Source: Nannocystis pusilla
GTDB taxonomy: Bacteria; Myxococcota_A; Polyangia; Nannocystales; Nannocystaceae
Reading direction: 5' to 3'
Length of the DNA stretch: 64,000 bases
NCBI RefSeq assembly: GCF_020073745.1
Contig: NZ_JAIRAU010000023.1
Span: 181,020 to 245,019, forward strand
In this document: piece by piece, positions 10,616 through 19,852 of the stretch
How the letters are laid out: every line of letters begins with the position of its first letter
How positions within the stretch are numbered: position 1 is the stretch's first letter
Translations under genes and position numbers: made by a program
The notes under the pieces: model-generated
Databases searched by the model: none
What the model saw: the letters and a program-made list of their open reading frames with translations, nothing else
Told to the model about the DNA's origin: nothing

Positions 10616-11191
10616 ATGACGACCCGGGCCGCAGTCAGGGACGTGGAGAGCGCTGCCGTCCTGGCAGCCGCGCAGGACGGCGACCGGGCAGCCCAGGCGG
10701 CGATCTTCGAGGCCTACAAGGAGAGGGTCGCCCGCCAGGTCTTCCGCATGACCGGCGACGCCTCGTCGGTCGACGACCTGGTCCAGGAGGTCTTCATCTC
10801 CGCCTTCTCCGCGCTCGGGCGCTTCCGCGGCGACGCCCAGCTCGGCACCTGGCTCTACACCATCGCCGCCAACCGCGTGCGCAACTGGTGGGACTCCCAG
10901 CGCCGCCGCCGTCGCCGCGAGGACATCGCCTCGTCGCACGCCGCCGGCGACGTGGTCGCCACCCCCGAGGCCGACTTCGAGGCCACCCAGCAGCGCGAGC
11001 GGCTCTACCGCGCGCTCGGCGAGCTGCCCGACAAGCTCCGCGAGTCCTTCGTCGCCCGCGCGATCGAGGGCATGAACCTGCACGAGGCCTCGGCCGCCCT
11101 CGGCGTCCCGATCAGCACCGTCTCTTACCGCACCCGCCGCGCCGAGCAGCTCCTCTGCGCAGCCCTGGGGATCCCCTGGAGGGACGAATGA
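10616..11191 (+). CDS. ECF-family RNA polymerase sigma factor
   Basis: About 191 residues from the ATG at 10616. Sigma region 2 is clear (VDDLVQEVFISAFSALGRF, then GTWLYTIAANRVRNWW), as is region 4 with a helix-turn-helix (LHEASAALGVPISTVSYRTRRA). A basic patch of arginines links them. It directs polymerase to a stress- or envelope-responsive regulon. Its stop overlaps the start of the downstream membrane gene as ATGA, the usual layout for an ECF sigma and its anti-sigma factor. An in-frame GTG at 10586 would add ten unlikely residues. Confidence 0.93.
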   Translation: MTTRAAVRDVESAAVLAAAQDGDRAAQAAIFEAYKERVARQVFRMTGDASSVDDLVQEVFISAFSALGRFRGDAQLGTWLYTIAANRVRNWWDSQRRRRRREDIASSHAAGDVVATPEADFEATQQRERLYRALGELPDKLRESFVARAIEGMNLHEASAALGVPISTVSYRTRRAEQLLCAALGIPWRDE

Positions 11192-12102
11192 GCATCGATC
11201 TTCGCCCCCCCGACCCCGACGAGCCCGCCGTGCGCTCGCCCGAGCTGCTGCGCCTGGTGCAGGCCGCCCGGACCGCGCCGGCACCTGTCCTCAAGGTCAG
11301 CTCGGACGCCGTGTTCGCCGGCTTCCAGGCCCGCCGCCGCGACTCTCGCCGCCTCTACGTCGGCGTCGGCCTGGCCGCCGCGGCCGCCGTGGCGCTGCTG
11401 TGGGCCCGCCCTTCGTTCATGTCCTCCAAGACAGGTACTTTTGAACCTGTCGCAGCGACCACGGTCGAGGCGGCCCACACCGCCCCGCCGGCGCTGGCCG
11501 CCAGCGTCCGGGTGGTCGCCGAGGAGGGCCCGCCGACGGTGGTGCGCGGGCCGTGGCAGGTCGAGCTGACCGAGGGCCGCTACGACGTCACCGTCGCCGC
11601 CCACGCCGGCCCCGAGCTGCTCCAGGTCGAGACGCCCGGCGGCACCGTCGAGATCGCCCAGGGCCGCGTCCTCATCGTCGTCGCCGGCACCCGCACCGAG
11701 GCCGAGCTGCGCACCGGCGTCGCCACCTGGATCGCCCCCGACGGCGCCCGCACCCCGCTCGCCGTCGCCCCGGCCGCGGACGACGACGCGATCGACCCCG
11801 CGGCCGGCCCGTCCGAGCTGGCCCGCCACGCCGACGCCCTGCTCGCCGCCGGCCGCCGCGACGCCGCCATCCGCGTGCTCGACCGCCTCGTCTCCGACCA
11901 CCCCGACAGCCCGCCGGCCCGCGCCGCCTTGCTCGACCTCGCCCGCCTCCTCAAGGCCGCCGCCCGCACCGACGAGGCCCGCTGCGCCTACGCGCTCTAC
12001 CTCGAGCGCTACCCCGCCAAGGAGCAGCTCGCGGACGAGGTCGAGGGCGCCCTCGCCCGCCTCGGCCCCGGCCCCGCCTGCGCCGGCCTGCGCCCGCGCT
12101 GA
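11188..12102 (+). CDS. Putative anti-sigma factor, single-pass membrane protein with periplasmic FecR-like and TPR segments
   Basis: 304 residues. A cytoplasmic part of about 60 residues (likely sigma-binding) is followed by one membrane helix (about 65-82), a beta-rich region with GTVEIAQGRVLIVV resembling FecR-type domains, and a C-terminal helical region (HADALLAAGRRDAAIRVLDRL... and DEARCAYALYLERYP) with tetratricopeptide character. Start overlap with the sigma gene supports a regulator role. No zinc-binding HxxxCxxC motif is present in the N-terminus, so it is not a ZAS-type anti-sigma. Two TGTCC-type near-palindromes (11286-11299, 11420-11433) lie in the coding sequence, the second within the juxtamembrane region. 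Confidence 0.75.
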   Translation: MSIDLRPPDPDEPAVRSPELLRLVQAARTAPAPVLKVSSDAVFAGFQARRRDSRRLYVGVGLAAAAAVALLWARPSFMSSKTGTFEPVAATTVEAAHTAPPALAASVRVVAEEGPPTVVRGPWQVELTEGRYDVTVAAHAGPELLQVETPGGTVEIAQGRVLIVVAGTRTEAELRTGVATWIAPDGARTPLAVAPAADDDAIDPAAGPSELARHADALLAAGRRDAAIRVLDRLVSDHPDSPPARAALLDLARLLKAAARTDEARCAYALYLERYPAKEQLADEVEGALARLGPGPACAGLRPR

Positions 12103-12122
12103 AGCGCGTACTCCTGTCCGCG

Positions 12123-12172
12123 AGGGCATGCCCGAGAGGGCATGCCCTTGCACGCATGTTCGCTCGAACATG
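12123..12172. terminator. Double CATG hairpin between convergent genes
   Basis: Two identical palindromes, GGGCATGCCC, are separated by GAGA (12123-12148), so they can pair with each other as an 11-bp stem. CATGTTCG-CT-CGAACATG follows (12155-12172). They lie between the ends of the anti-sigma gene (12102) and the MCE gene (12323). The likely role is bidirectional termination. Confidence 0.65.
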
Positions 12173-12322
12173 GTCGTAAGCGCATGTCTCAAAGTCCCGA
12201 TGCTCGGGGCGCCACCATCGTTTCGCCCCCGCGCTGCTCACACCGCCCGCCGTACGCGTCGAGGGCCGCAGCTCGACGAGCTCCGGCCCTCCCGTGATCG
12301 TCGCCCCAGCCGGCGAGCGGAC

Positions 12323-13357
12323 CTACTCCTCGAGCTTCTCGACCTTCCCGCGCACCCCGTACGGCACCGCCAGGCGCACGCGGAAGCCCTCGATCTGGAA
12401 GAAGTCGCGGATCAGCTTCTCGTTGATGGCCGCGCCGCGGTGGGCGATCGTCGCCAGGTCCTTGAGCATCGGCATCATCGACTTGCCGACGCCCTGGAAC
12501 TCCTCGCTGAGCTTGCGCAGGTTCTTCACCGCCGCGCCGCCGTCGGCCAGCATCGCCTCGACCTTGCCGGCGTCGACCGCGTCGACCAGCTTCTCGACCT
12601 TCGCCAGCGCCTCTTCGCCGTCGCCGAGCAGCTTCTTGCCGCTGTCGAGCAGCCCCGGCAGCTTTTGGTCGAGCACAGTGAGGATCGACCCGCCGCGGTC
12701 GATGATGCGCCCGACGTTCGGGTTCTCGAGGTGGGCCCGCGTCGCCTTGACGATCGCGCGCAGGTCTTCGCGGTTCTCGGCCAGCATCTCCTTCGTGCTG
12801 GTCAGCATCGTCTCGACCTCGCCGAGCATGCGGTCGAGGCGCTCGCTCGGCAGGCCGCCCTCGTCGAGCGCCTTGGTCAGCGTGTCCATGCGCTTGACGA
12901 TGCGGACCACGTGGCCGTAGAGCGCCTCGTCGCCCTCGACCACCCCGTTCATCGCGTTGAGCGCCTCGCCGATGTCGACGCTCGGGTCGACGCAGGGGAT
13001 GGCGGAGCCGGGGGGCAGCGGCGTCCCGACGGTCGGCTGGCGCAGGTGCAGGAACTTCTCGCCGAGCAGGCCCTTCATCTGCGGCGACGCGCACGTCTCG
13101 GCGAAGAGCTGCACCTCCGGGTCGATGCGCAGCTCGAGCAGCGCCTGGTTGCCGTCGATCCCGATCTTCTTGATCTGCCCGATCTGCACCCCCGCGATGC
13201 GGACCGCGTTGCCCTCGACCAGCCCGCCGGCGTCGTCGAGGTGGAGGCGATAGTGCGTGCCGGCCTTGGGTAACGCGCCGAGCGTCCACGCCAACGCGGC
13301 CAGCGCGGCCAGCGTCACCGAGACGAAGATGGCGAGGGATAGGTAGCGCGTGTTCAT
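12323..13357 (-). CDS. MCE-domain (MlaD-like) lipid transport protein
   Basis: 344 residues with one N-terminal membrane anchor and an MCE domain (about residues 33-120; YRLHLDDAGGLVEGNAVRIAGVQIGQI). A long helical, coiled-coil-prone C-terminal tail follows. MCE proteins form periplasmic rings that pass phospholipids or other hydrophobic molecules between the membranes. It is the last gene of a compact minus-strand operon with an ATPase and two permeases. It is nearly twice the length of E. coli MlaD, the extra length being the helical tail, which may form a tunnel-like extension as in longer MCE proteins. Confidence 0.9.
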   Translation of the reverse strand: MNTRYLSLAIFVSVTLAALAALAWTLGALPKAGTHYRLHLDDAGGLVEGNAVRIAGVQIGQIKKIGIDGNQALLELRIDPEVQLFAETCASPQMKGLLGEKFLHLRQPTVGTPLPPGSAIPCVDPSVDIGEALNAMNGVVEGDEALYGHVVRIVKRMDTLTKALDEGGLPSERLDRMLGEVETMLTSTKEMLAENREDLRAIVKATRAHLENPNVGRIIDRGGSILTVLDQKLPGLLDSGKKLLGDGEEALAKVEKLVDAVDAGKVEAMLADGGAAVKNLRKLSEEFQGVGKSMMPMLKDLATIAHRGAAINEKLIRDFFQIEGFRVRLAVPYGVRGKVEKLEE

Positions 13358-13366
13358 GGCTTCACC

Positions 13367-14149
13367 TCACAGGACCTGGATCGGCCCGTCCGTGGATCGG
13401 TCGAAGAACTGATTGATGGCCCGGCGGCTCGAGCGGAGCACCTGCTCCTTGGGCCCGTACTCTTGCAGCTCGCCCTTGTAGAGGAGTCCGATGTAGTCGG
13501 CGATCGTGCGCGCCTCGGCGGTGTCGTGGCTGATGACCACGAAGGTCATGCCGAACTTGCGGTGCAGGTCGAGGATCAGCTCGTCGAGCGTCGCCGACAT
13601 CACCGGGTCGAGGCCCGACGACGGCTCGTCGCACAGCACGATCTTCGGCCGCAGCGCGATCGCCCGCGCGAACGCCACCCGCTTGCGCATCCCGCCGCTC
13701 AGCTCCGACGGCATCTTGCGCTGCACCCCCGCCAGCCCGACCGCGCACAGGTACTCGTCGACCCGCGCCGCGATCGCCTTCTCCGACATCTTCTCGTGCT
13801 GGCGCAGCGGGAACGCCACGTTGTCGCCGACGCACATGTCGTCGAACAGCGCGCCGTCCTGGAACAGCATGCCGAACTTGCGGCGCAGCGCGAACATCTG
13901 CTCGCGGTCGGCCGAGCGGCGCTCGTCGAGCGCGGTGATGTCCTGGCCCTCGACGAAGATCCGGCCCGAGTCCGGCTTCATCAGGCCGACCAGGCAGCGC
14001 AGCAGCACCGACTTGCCGGTGCCCGAGGGCCCGAGCACCACCAGGATCTTCCCGGCCGGCAGCACCAGCGACACGTCGCGCAGCACGTGATTGGTCCCGA
14101 ACGACTTGCAGACCCTCTCGAGCGTGATCGCTGGTTGTTGCTCGGCCAT
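13367..14149 (-). CDS. ABC transporter ATP-binding protein, MlaF-like
   Basis: 260 residues. Walker A is GPSGTGKS (40-47), the Q-loop FQDGALFDD, the signature LSGGMRKRVAFARAI (from 150), Walker B VLCDEP (171-176) and the switch His 208. The GALFDDMCVGDNVAFPLRQH segment and the absence of extra domains fit the MlaF/Mkl group that powers MCE transporters. ATG at 14149 starts 3 nt after the upstream permease stop, and the MCE gene follows within 10 nt. Confidence 0.93.
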   Translation of the reverse strand: MAEQQPAITLERVCKSFGTNHVLRDVSLVLPAGKILVVLGPSGTGKSVLLRCLVGLMKPDSGRIFVEGQDITALDERRSADREQMFALRRKFGMLFQDGALFDDMCVGDNVAFPLRQHEKMSEKAIAARVDEYLCAVGLAGVQRKMPSELSGGMRKRVAFARAIALRPKIVLCDEPSSGLDPVMSATLDELILDLHRKFGMTFVVISHDTAEARTIADYIGLLYKGELQEYGPKEQVLRSSRRAINQFFDRSTDGPIQVL

Positions 14150-14151
14150 GA

Positions 14152-14877
14152 TCACCTCACGTACAGCAGCGCCGACAGGAACATGTTGAGGACGATGCAC
14201 AGCACCGCCGAGTGGACGATCGCGCGGTTGGTCGCCACCCCGACGCCCTCGGCGCCGTCGCGCTTGAGCGCGCGGTAGCCGTGGTAGCAGGACACGATCG
14301 CCACCAGCCAGCCGAACACCACGCCCTTGAACACCCCGGCGGCCAGGTCGCTGAGGTGCACGATGTCGCGGACCTGCTCCATGAAGGTCCCGCCGTTGAC
14401 CCCCATCTGCTCGGTCGCCGCGTAGTAGCTGGCCGCGAGGCCGACGACGTCGGCGTAGCCGCACAAGAGCGGCAGCATCAGCGTCACCGCCCACAGCCGC
14501 GGCGCGACCAGCAGGCGCATCGGGTCGACCGCCATCACCTCGAGCGCCTCGACCTGCTCGCTGATCTGCATGTTGGCCAGGCTGGCGGCCAGCGTCGCGC
14601 CGATGCGCGCGCCGCAGATCACCGCCGCCATCACCGGGTACAGCTCGCGGATCCCGCCGACCCCGCAGAACAGCCCGAGCAGGTCCTGCCCGCCGAAGCG
14701 GACGAACGTGCCGTAGGCCTGCACCGACAGGTTCATGCCGGCGAAGATCGTCAGCAGCGTCAGCAGCGGCAGGCTGCCGACCCCCGCGTCGAGCGCGTGG
14801 CGCACGAACTCGTCGCGCGGCGGCGGCCCGCTGAACTGGGCGACGAACGCGCGACGGACGAAGTGCAGGAACTCCAC
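14152..14877 (-). CDS. MlaE-family permease (second of two)
   Basis: 241 residues from a GTG at 14877, immediately after the preceding stop. About five or six hydrophobic segments and the MlaE hallmarks are present: GARIGATLAASLANMQISEQVEALEVMAVDP, which contains the EQxxAL coupling helix, and PRLWAVTLMLPLL. It pairs with the permease encoded just upstream, so the transporter probably uses a heterodimer rather than the homodimer of E. coli MlaE. Confidence 0.9.
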   Translation of the reverse strand: MEFLHFVRRAFVAQFSGPPPRDEFVRHALDAGVGSLPLLTLLTIFAGMNLSVQAYGTFVRFGGQDLLGLFCGVGGIRELYPVMAAVICGARIGATLAASLANMQISEQVEALEVMAVDPMRLLVAPRLWAVTLMLPLLCGYADVVGLAASYYAATEQMGVNGGTFMEQVRDIVHLSDLAAGVFKGVVFGWLVAIVSCYHGYRALKRDGAEGVGVATNRAIVHSAVLCIVLNMFLSALLYVR

Positions 14878-14879
14878 GC

Positions 14880-15641
14880 CTACACCCCCAAACTCAGCAG
14901 CAGCATGCTGACGAAGTAGTCCGCGACGAGGATCAGCACGATCGTCATCGTCACCGTGTCGTTGGCCGCCTTGCCGACCCCGGTCGCGCCGCCGGTGGTG
15001 CGCAGCCCGAGGAAGCCGGCGATCAGGCCCACGGCTGTCCCGAAGGCCATGCACTTGCCGAGCCCGACCCACAGGTCGACGAGCGACACCTGCGCGTAGA
15101 GGTTGGCGAGGAACGACCCGTGGTCGACGCCCATCACCGGCACGGCGAAGAACCACCCGCTGACGAGCCCGAGCAGCGTCGTCAGCACGCTGAGCAGCGG
15201 CGTCACGATCACGCAGGCGATGAGCCCCGGCACCACCACGTAGCGGACCGGGTCGACCGACATCACCGCCAGCGCGTCGATCTGCCCGCGCACCTTCATC
15301 GTCCCGATCCGCGCCGCGATCGACGAGCCCGCCTGCGCCGCCACCATCACCGACGCCAGCGCCGGGCTGTACTCGCGGAAGATCGCGGTCGCCAGCAGCG
15401 ACGACAGCAGGCTCTCGGCGCCGAACATGCGGAACAGCCCCGCGCCCTGCAGCGAGATCACCGCGCCCACCGGCGCGACCGCCAACCCGACCGGGATCAG
15501 GCAGCGCCGGACCAGGAGGTCCATCACTCGCAACGTTTCACGCAGGTAACGCGGACCCGTCACCAGACAACGCAACACGACACACAGAAATTCGACGAAC
15601 GCAGCGCACGCTTCAAACCAGCGGACCGACCGGCTCAACAC
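14880..15641 (-). CDS. MlaE-family permease (first of two)
   Basis: 253 residues from a GTG at 15641 that has a good ribosome-binding site (GGGGAGG) just upstream. MlaE signatures are AGSSIAARIGTMKVRGQIDALAVMSVDPVRYVVVPG and several membrane segments. First gene of the operon permease-permease-ATPase-MCE protein (15641 to 12323), with 2-9 nt between genes. The operon promoter must lie in the 15642-15974 region shared with the divergent SGNH hydrolase gene. Confidence 0.9.
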   Translation of the reverse strand: MLSRSVRWFEACAAFVEFLCVVLRCLVTGPRYLRETLRVMDLLVRRCLIPVGLAVAPVGAVISLQGAGLFRMFGAESLLSSLLATAIFREYSPALASVMVAAQAGSSIAARIGTMKVRGQIDALAVMSVDPVRYVVVPGLIACVIVTPLLSVLTTLLGLVSGWFFAVPVMGVDHGSFLANLYAQVSLVDLWVGLGKCMAFGTAVGLIAGFLGLRTTGGATGVGKAANDTVTMTIVLILVADYFVSMLLLSLGV

Positions 15642-15974
15642 GGCCGCCTCCCCGGTTTGTGATGCGCTGCAGGCATGCTCCCTCGTGCCTTTTAACCGTG
15701 GACCGGGTCTCGCGCGCAACAAAATTCTCGTCAGGCGCAGACCGTGCGGGCCCCGTGAAATCCCGTGCGCGACAGGCCTCACCGGCCTCACGTGGCCCAC
15801 GGCGAGGCCGCACGCTCACCTGCCCCTCGGGTCCTGTCCTCCGTGCAAGCCCACGGCCGAGCGGCCCGCGCGATATCGCGCAGACCCCTCCCAGCCCCCT
15901 CCAGGAGCCCGTTTCCGGCAAATTTGACTCCCTCGGCGCGAGCGGCCAATGTTCCTCGGGTGAGGCCGGTGAAC
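15642..15974. promoter_or_regulatory. Divergent intergenic region between the MCE operon and the SGNH hydrolase gene
   Basis: About 330 bp with no protein-like frame. It holds a short A/T-richer piece (around 15715-15725), otherwise scarce here, and several GTCC/GGAC half-palindromes near 15828. By position it should hold both promoters; no consensus boxes could be assigned. Confidence 0.4.
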
Positions 15975-17711
15975 ATGCGGCTCCTCGCGGCAGCCGTCGT
16001 CGCATCTGTGGGTCTCGCCTGCGGGCCTGGCTGCGTCACGCCGGGCCCTGCGCAACCAGCACAGGCGGTCCCCCCTTCCGATCCCGCGCCCGGTCCGACC
16101 ACCGGTCCCGCGCCGGTGCAGGTGCAAGTACCGCCGCCCGGCCCGACCCCCGCGCTCACCGACGCCGCGCGGGACGCCCGGCTGTGGGCCCAGCGAGCGA
16201 TCCTCGGCGAGCGCGCGGCCTTGCTGGAAGACAGCGCCGGGCAACCCTTCCCTGTGATCCCGATCGCAGCCGGCGGCGACCTCCAGGCCGCGCTCATGCC
16301 CGGCGCGGGCCCCGGTAACCTCGACGCCCTGCCCGGCTCCGAGGGCGTCGGCCCGGGCGGCACCGGCGTCGCTCCCGCGATCAACGGCAACGCGCTCGGC
16401 CAGTTCATCCTCCTCCAGCGCGGCGCCGACGATCCGCTGCAGCACTTCCACGAGGCCCTGCGCCGCCTCGACCAGGGCCTCGACGACGACGGCAAGGTCC
16501 GCGTGCTGGTGTACGGCGCCTCGCACACAGCGGCCGACATCTACCCGACCTACCTGCGCGCCTACCTGCAGAAGCGCTTCGGCGACGGCGGCCTCGGCTT
16601 CTACCCGCTCGTCAAGCCGAGCAAGTTCACCCGGCCCTTCGCGTGCACGATCGAGAACTCGCGCGGCTGGAAGATCGAGCACGCCCAGCGCTCCGAGTCG
16701 CGTGCCGACGGCTACTTCGGCCTCCTCGGCGCCAGCGCGTCGACCAGCAAGAAGCGCGAGGTGACGCGGGTCTCCTTTAATCCGCCGCTCGACCGCAAGG
16801 CCGAGCCGCCGGCCCTCAGCCGCTACGACCTCTACTTCTTGCGCCAGCCCGGCGGCGGCAAGTTCCAGGTGCTGTTCGCCGGCAAGAAGGCGTTCACCGT
16901 CGACACCAAGGCCAAGCAGCCCGGCCCCGGCTACCACACCTTCGAGCGCCCCGGCCCGCCGGAGACGATCGAGATCCGCCCGGTCGGCGACGGCGAGGTG
17001 CGCCTGTTCGGCGTCACCGTCGAGAACGACGCCAGGGGCGTGGTCGTCGACACGCTCGGCATCGGCGGCACGCGGGCCTCGAACCACCTCAAGTGGGACG
17101 AGTTCGTGTGGGCCGACAATTACAAGCGCCGCGCCCCCGACCTCGTCATCCTCGCCTACGGCTCCAACGAGTCCGTCGACGAGGACCAGCCGATCGGCGT
17201 GTACAAGAACAACCTGCGCGAGGTCCTCGCCCGCCTGCGCCGCGCCTCGCCCGAGACCAGCTGCGTGCTCGTCGGCCCCGGCGACTTCCCGCTCAAGCGC
17301 CCCGACAACTCGCTCGGCCCGCGCCCGCGCGTCGCCGACATCGTCACCGCCCAGCGCGAGCTCGCCCGCGAGGCCGGCTGCGCCTTCTGGGACGCCGTCC
17401 AGTTCATGGGCGGCGAGGGCTCGATGGCCTACTGGGCCACCGCCCAGCCCGCCATGGCGATGTCCGATCACCTCCACCTCAACCGCCGCGGCTACACCCG
17501 CATGGGCATGGCCCTCACCGACGCCCTGATGTTCGACTTCGACGGCGGCAGCCCGGCCCCCGGCGGCGACCCCCTGCTCGCCCGCGAGGCCCCGCAACCG
17601 GACCCGACCGTGCCCGCCGGGGCCGTCCCCGCCGCGCCCGCCCCCGAGCCCGCGCCCGAAGAGGCGAGCGACGTCCCCCCGCTGGCCGTCGTCCCCGCCA
17701 CCATGCCCTGA
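15975..17711 (+). CDS. SGNH/GDSL-type hydrolase lipoprotein
   Basis: 578 residues. The N-terminus MRLLAAAVVASVGLACGPGC is a probable lipoprotein signal (C16 or C20). A Pro-rich linker follows, then a hydrolase domain whose blocks fit the SGNH family: VYGASHTAADIY (block I serine), LAYGSNESVD (block III asparagine) and DHLHLNRRGY (block V Asp-x-x-His). Such envelope enzymes usually remove O-acetyl groups from peptidoglycan or polysaccharide. The inserted beta-rich region between blocks I and III (about 270-370) resembles the carbohydrate-binding inserts of AlgX/PatB-like proteins. The tail is Pro/Ala-rich. The exact substrate is unknown. Confidence 0.82.
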   Translation: MRLLAAAVVASVGLACGPGCVTPGPAQPAQAVPPSDPAPGPTTGPAPVQVQVPPPGPTPALTDAARDARLWAQRAILGERAALLEDSAGQPFPVIPIAAGGDLQAALMPGAGPGNLDALPGSEGVGPGGTGVAPAINGNALGQFILLQRGADDPLQHFHEALRRLDQGLDDDGKVRVLVYGASHTAADIYPTYLRAYLQKRFGDGGLGFYPLVKPSKFTRPFACTIENSRGWKIEHAQRSESRADGYFGLLGASASTSKKREVTRVSFNPPLDRKAEPPALSRYDLYFLRQPGGGKFQVLFAGKKAFTVDTKAKQPGPGYHTFERPGPPETIEIRPVGDGEVRLFGVTVENDARGVVVDTLGIGGTRASNHLKWDEFVWADNYKRRAPDLVILAYGSNESVDEDQPIGVYKNNLREVLARLRRASPETSCVLVGPGDFPLKRPDNSLGPRPRVADIVTAQRELAREAGCAFWDAVQFMGGEGSMAYWATAQPAMAMSDHLHLNRRGYTRMGMALTDALMFDFDGGSPAPGGDPLLAREAPQPDPTVPAGAVPAAPAPEPAPEEASDVPPLAVVPATMP

Positions 17712-17736
17712 GCGACCTCCTCGCGATCGCCGCGCG

Positions 17737-18228
17737 CTAGAACGCCAGGCCGAACGTCAGTCCGAACGTCGTCTGACCGTTCGACCATGGCCGAAAAGAC
17801 ATCTTATTCGCCGGTCGCGCGGCCTTCCACGCGCGTCGCGTGACGATCCCGCGGCGCAGGAGGAACCCGCTGGCGACCGCGATCGGCACCGCGAACGCGA
17901 ACGACAGCGAGCTCGACACCACAGCGGCGACGAACGGGTCGCCGCCCAGCGGACCCATGCAGTGCGTCGAGTACTCGGGGTCCCGCAACCAGTTCTGGAG
18001 CGTGCAGTAGTTCCGGGTCCGCACCGCGCGGTAGGCCTCGTAGCTGCCCACGCCGACCAGCGCCCCCGCGACCGCGGCCGTCACCGCGCCGAGCCCGATC
18101 TCGACGTCGCCGCGCTCGCTGACCGCCGCGCGAGCAGCTGGGGGCTGACGCGGAGGCATGACGACCGCAGACCCGTGCGCGCGGGCGCACCCGCACACGA
18201 TCGTCACGATCAACGCGCTCCTCCGCAT
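17737..18228 (-). CDS. Small membrane or lipoprotein-like protein of unknown function
   Basis: 163 residues. It starts MRRSALIVTIVCGCARAHG, a short signal with cysteines that could form a lipobox. Two hydrophobic stretches follow (GAVTAAVAGALVGVGSY and SSSLSFAFAVPIAVASGFLL), with a cysteine-containing loop between them (NYCTLQ...STHCMG). Its end lies 25 nt from the convergent SGNH gene. I do not recognise a family; the glycine-rich hydrophobic segments suggest an envelope protein. Confidence 0.6.
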   Translation of the reverse strand: MRRSALIVTIVCGCARAHGSAVVMPPRQPPAARAAVSERGDVEIGLGAVTAAVAGALVGVGSYEAYRAVRTRNYCTLQNWLRDPEYSTHCMGPLGGDPFVAAVVSSSLSFAFAVPIAVASGFLLRRGIVTRRAWKAARPANKMSFRPWSNGQTTFGLTFGLAF

Positions 18229-18309
18229 CGCCAGATTTCTACCCGATCGCCCGCGCGCGTGGCCACCGGAGAAGCAGATCGCGTAGCATCGCCGGCATAG
18301 GAGAGCCCC

Positions 18310-19818
18310 ATGGCACATCGCGCCGAGCGCATCGCCTTCGCCTGCCTTGCATCCACCTTCGTGGCCGACCTCGCCGCCTGCGGCGACCCGTCCCAGGCCA
18401 CCGGCACCGAGACCTCGACCTCGCCCACCACGCTCACGACCGACCCGATCACCGCCACCGGGACATCGACCGGCACCACCGACGCCGAGACCACGGAAGA
18501 GCCGACCGCGGGCACCACCACGACGACCACGAACCCGCCGACGTCGACGACGACCACCACCGACCCGACGGCCACCGACACGAGCACGACCAGCCCGCCG
18601 TGCGTCGGCCTCGAGTGCCAGATCGATCAGTGCAACGGCAACCCCGACATGACCACGCTGTCGGGCATCGTGTACGCGCCCGAGGGCACGCTGCCGCTCT
18701 ACAACATCACCGTGTACGTGCCCGGGGGGCCGCTCGAGCCGGTGGTCGAGGGCGTCACCTGCGACACCTGCGGCGACGGCCTGCCCGGCGACCCGATCGT
18801 CGCCGCTCTCACCGACACCAAGGGCGAGTTCAAGCTCACCGGCGTGCCTTCGGGGCAGAACATCCCGCTGGTGGTCAGCGTCGGCAAGTGGCGCCGCGAG
18901 ATCGTCCTGCCCGAGATCGTCCCGTGCGCCGACAACCTCGCGCCCTACGACCTCACGCGCCTGCCGAAGAACCAGAGCGAGGGCCACATCCCCAAGATCG
19001 CCCTCGTCACCGGCGGCGCCGACCCGCTCGAGTGCCTGCTGCGCAAGATCGGCCTCGAGGACAGCGAGTTCACGCCCGAGGCCGGCGACGGCCGCGTCAA
19101 CCTCTACGAGGGCAACGGCGGGGCCGACCAGTACGACGACAGCCTCAACGGCGGCGCGGACTTCACCGGCGCCGGCACGCTGTGGGGCAGCCTCGACAAC
19201 TACAAGAAGTACGACATGGTCCTGATGGCCTGCGAGGGCGGCCAGAACGGCGGCTCCAAGTCGGCGGCGATGCGCCAGAACCTGGTCGACTACGCCGGCC
19301 TCGGCGGCCGGATCTTCCTGTCGCACTGGCACAACATCTGGATCGAGGGCGGGCCCGATCCCTGGCCGAGCACCGCCGACTTCGTCAGCGAGCCCGACCT
19401 GCCCAACCCCGTCACCGCCAAGATCGACACCACCTTCCCCAAGGGACAGGCGCTGGCCGACTGGATGATCAACGTCGGCGGCTCGATGGTCCCCGGCGAG
19501 ATGCAGATCAAGGAGGCGCAGTACACCGTCGACTCGGTCAACGAGATGACCTCGACGCGGTGGGTCTACACCGACTCGCCCGAGGACACGGTGCAGTACT
19601 TCACCTTCAACGCTCCCGTCGGCGCGCCGGCCGAGCAGCAGTGCGGCCGCGTGGTCGACAGCGACATCCACGTCTCCTCCGGCGACAGCATCGGCGAGCC
19701 GTTCCCCACCGGCTGCGAGACAGCGGACCTGTCGCCGCAGGAGAAGGCGCTCGTGTTCATGTTCTTCGAGCTGTCGGCCTGCCTGATCCCCGACGACGAG
19801 GACCCGATCCCCGGCTGA
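18310..19818 (+). CDS. Secreted lipoprotein with Thr-rich linker and carboxypeptidase-regulatory-like domain
   Basis: 502 residues. The lipobox is DLAAC (C24). A Thr/Ser-rich linker of about 75 residues follows, then a beta-sandwich region (SGIVYAPEGTLPLYNITVYVPGG, then DTKGEFKLTGVPSGQNIPLVV) typical of carboxypeptidase-regulatory-like folds. A large C-terminal region (from about residue 230) has the flavour of a ThuA/glutamine-amidotransferase-like Rossmann domain (KYDMVLMACEGGQNGG, YAGLGGRIFLSHWH). It is probably exported and surface anchored. The family is widespread in myxobacteria but has no known function. Confidence 0.72.
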   Translation: MAHRAERIAFACLASTFVADLAACGDPSQATGTETSTSPTTLTTDPITATGTSTGTTDAETTEEPTAGTTTTTTNPPTSTTTTTDPTATDTSTTSPPCVGLECQIDQCNGNPDMTTLSGIVYAPEGTLPLYNITVYVPGGPLEPVVEGVTCDTCGDGLPGDPIVAALTDTKGEFKLTGVPSGQNIPLVVSVGKWRREIVLPEIVPCADNLAPYDLTRLPKNQSEGHIPKIALVTGGADPLECLLRKIGLEDSEFTPEAGDGRVNLYEGNGGADQYDDSLNGGADFTGAGTLWGSLDNYKKYDMVLMACEGGQNGGSKSAAMRQNLVDYAGLGGRIFLSHWHNIWIEGGPDPWPSTADFVSEPDLPNPVTAKIDTTFPKGQALADWMINVGGSMVPGEMQIKEAQYTVDSVNEMTSTRWVYTDSPEDTVQYFTFNAPVGAPAEQQCGRVVDSDIHVSSGDSIGEPFPTGCETADLSPQEKALVFMFFELSACLIPDDEDPIPG

Positions 19819-19852
19819 CCTGCGGGCGGCGCTCGCACGCCCGCAGGTCAGC
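19814..19852 (+). terminator. Strong hairpin overlapping the stop codon
   Basis: A perfect 14-bp inverted repeat (GCTGACCTGCGGGC, 11-nt loop) whose left arm contains the TGA stop of the lipoprotein gene. No T-tract follows, as is common in GC-rich genomes. Confidence 0.7.
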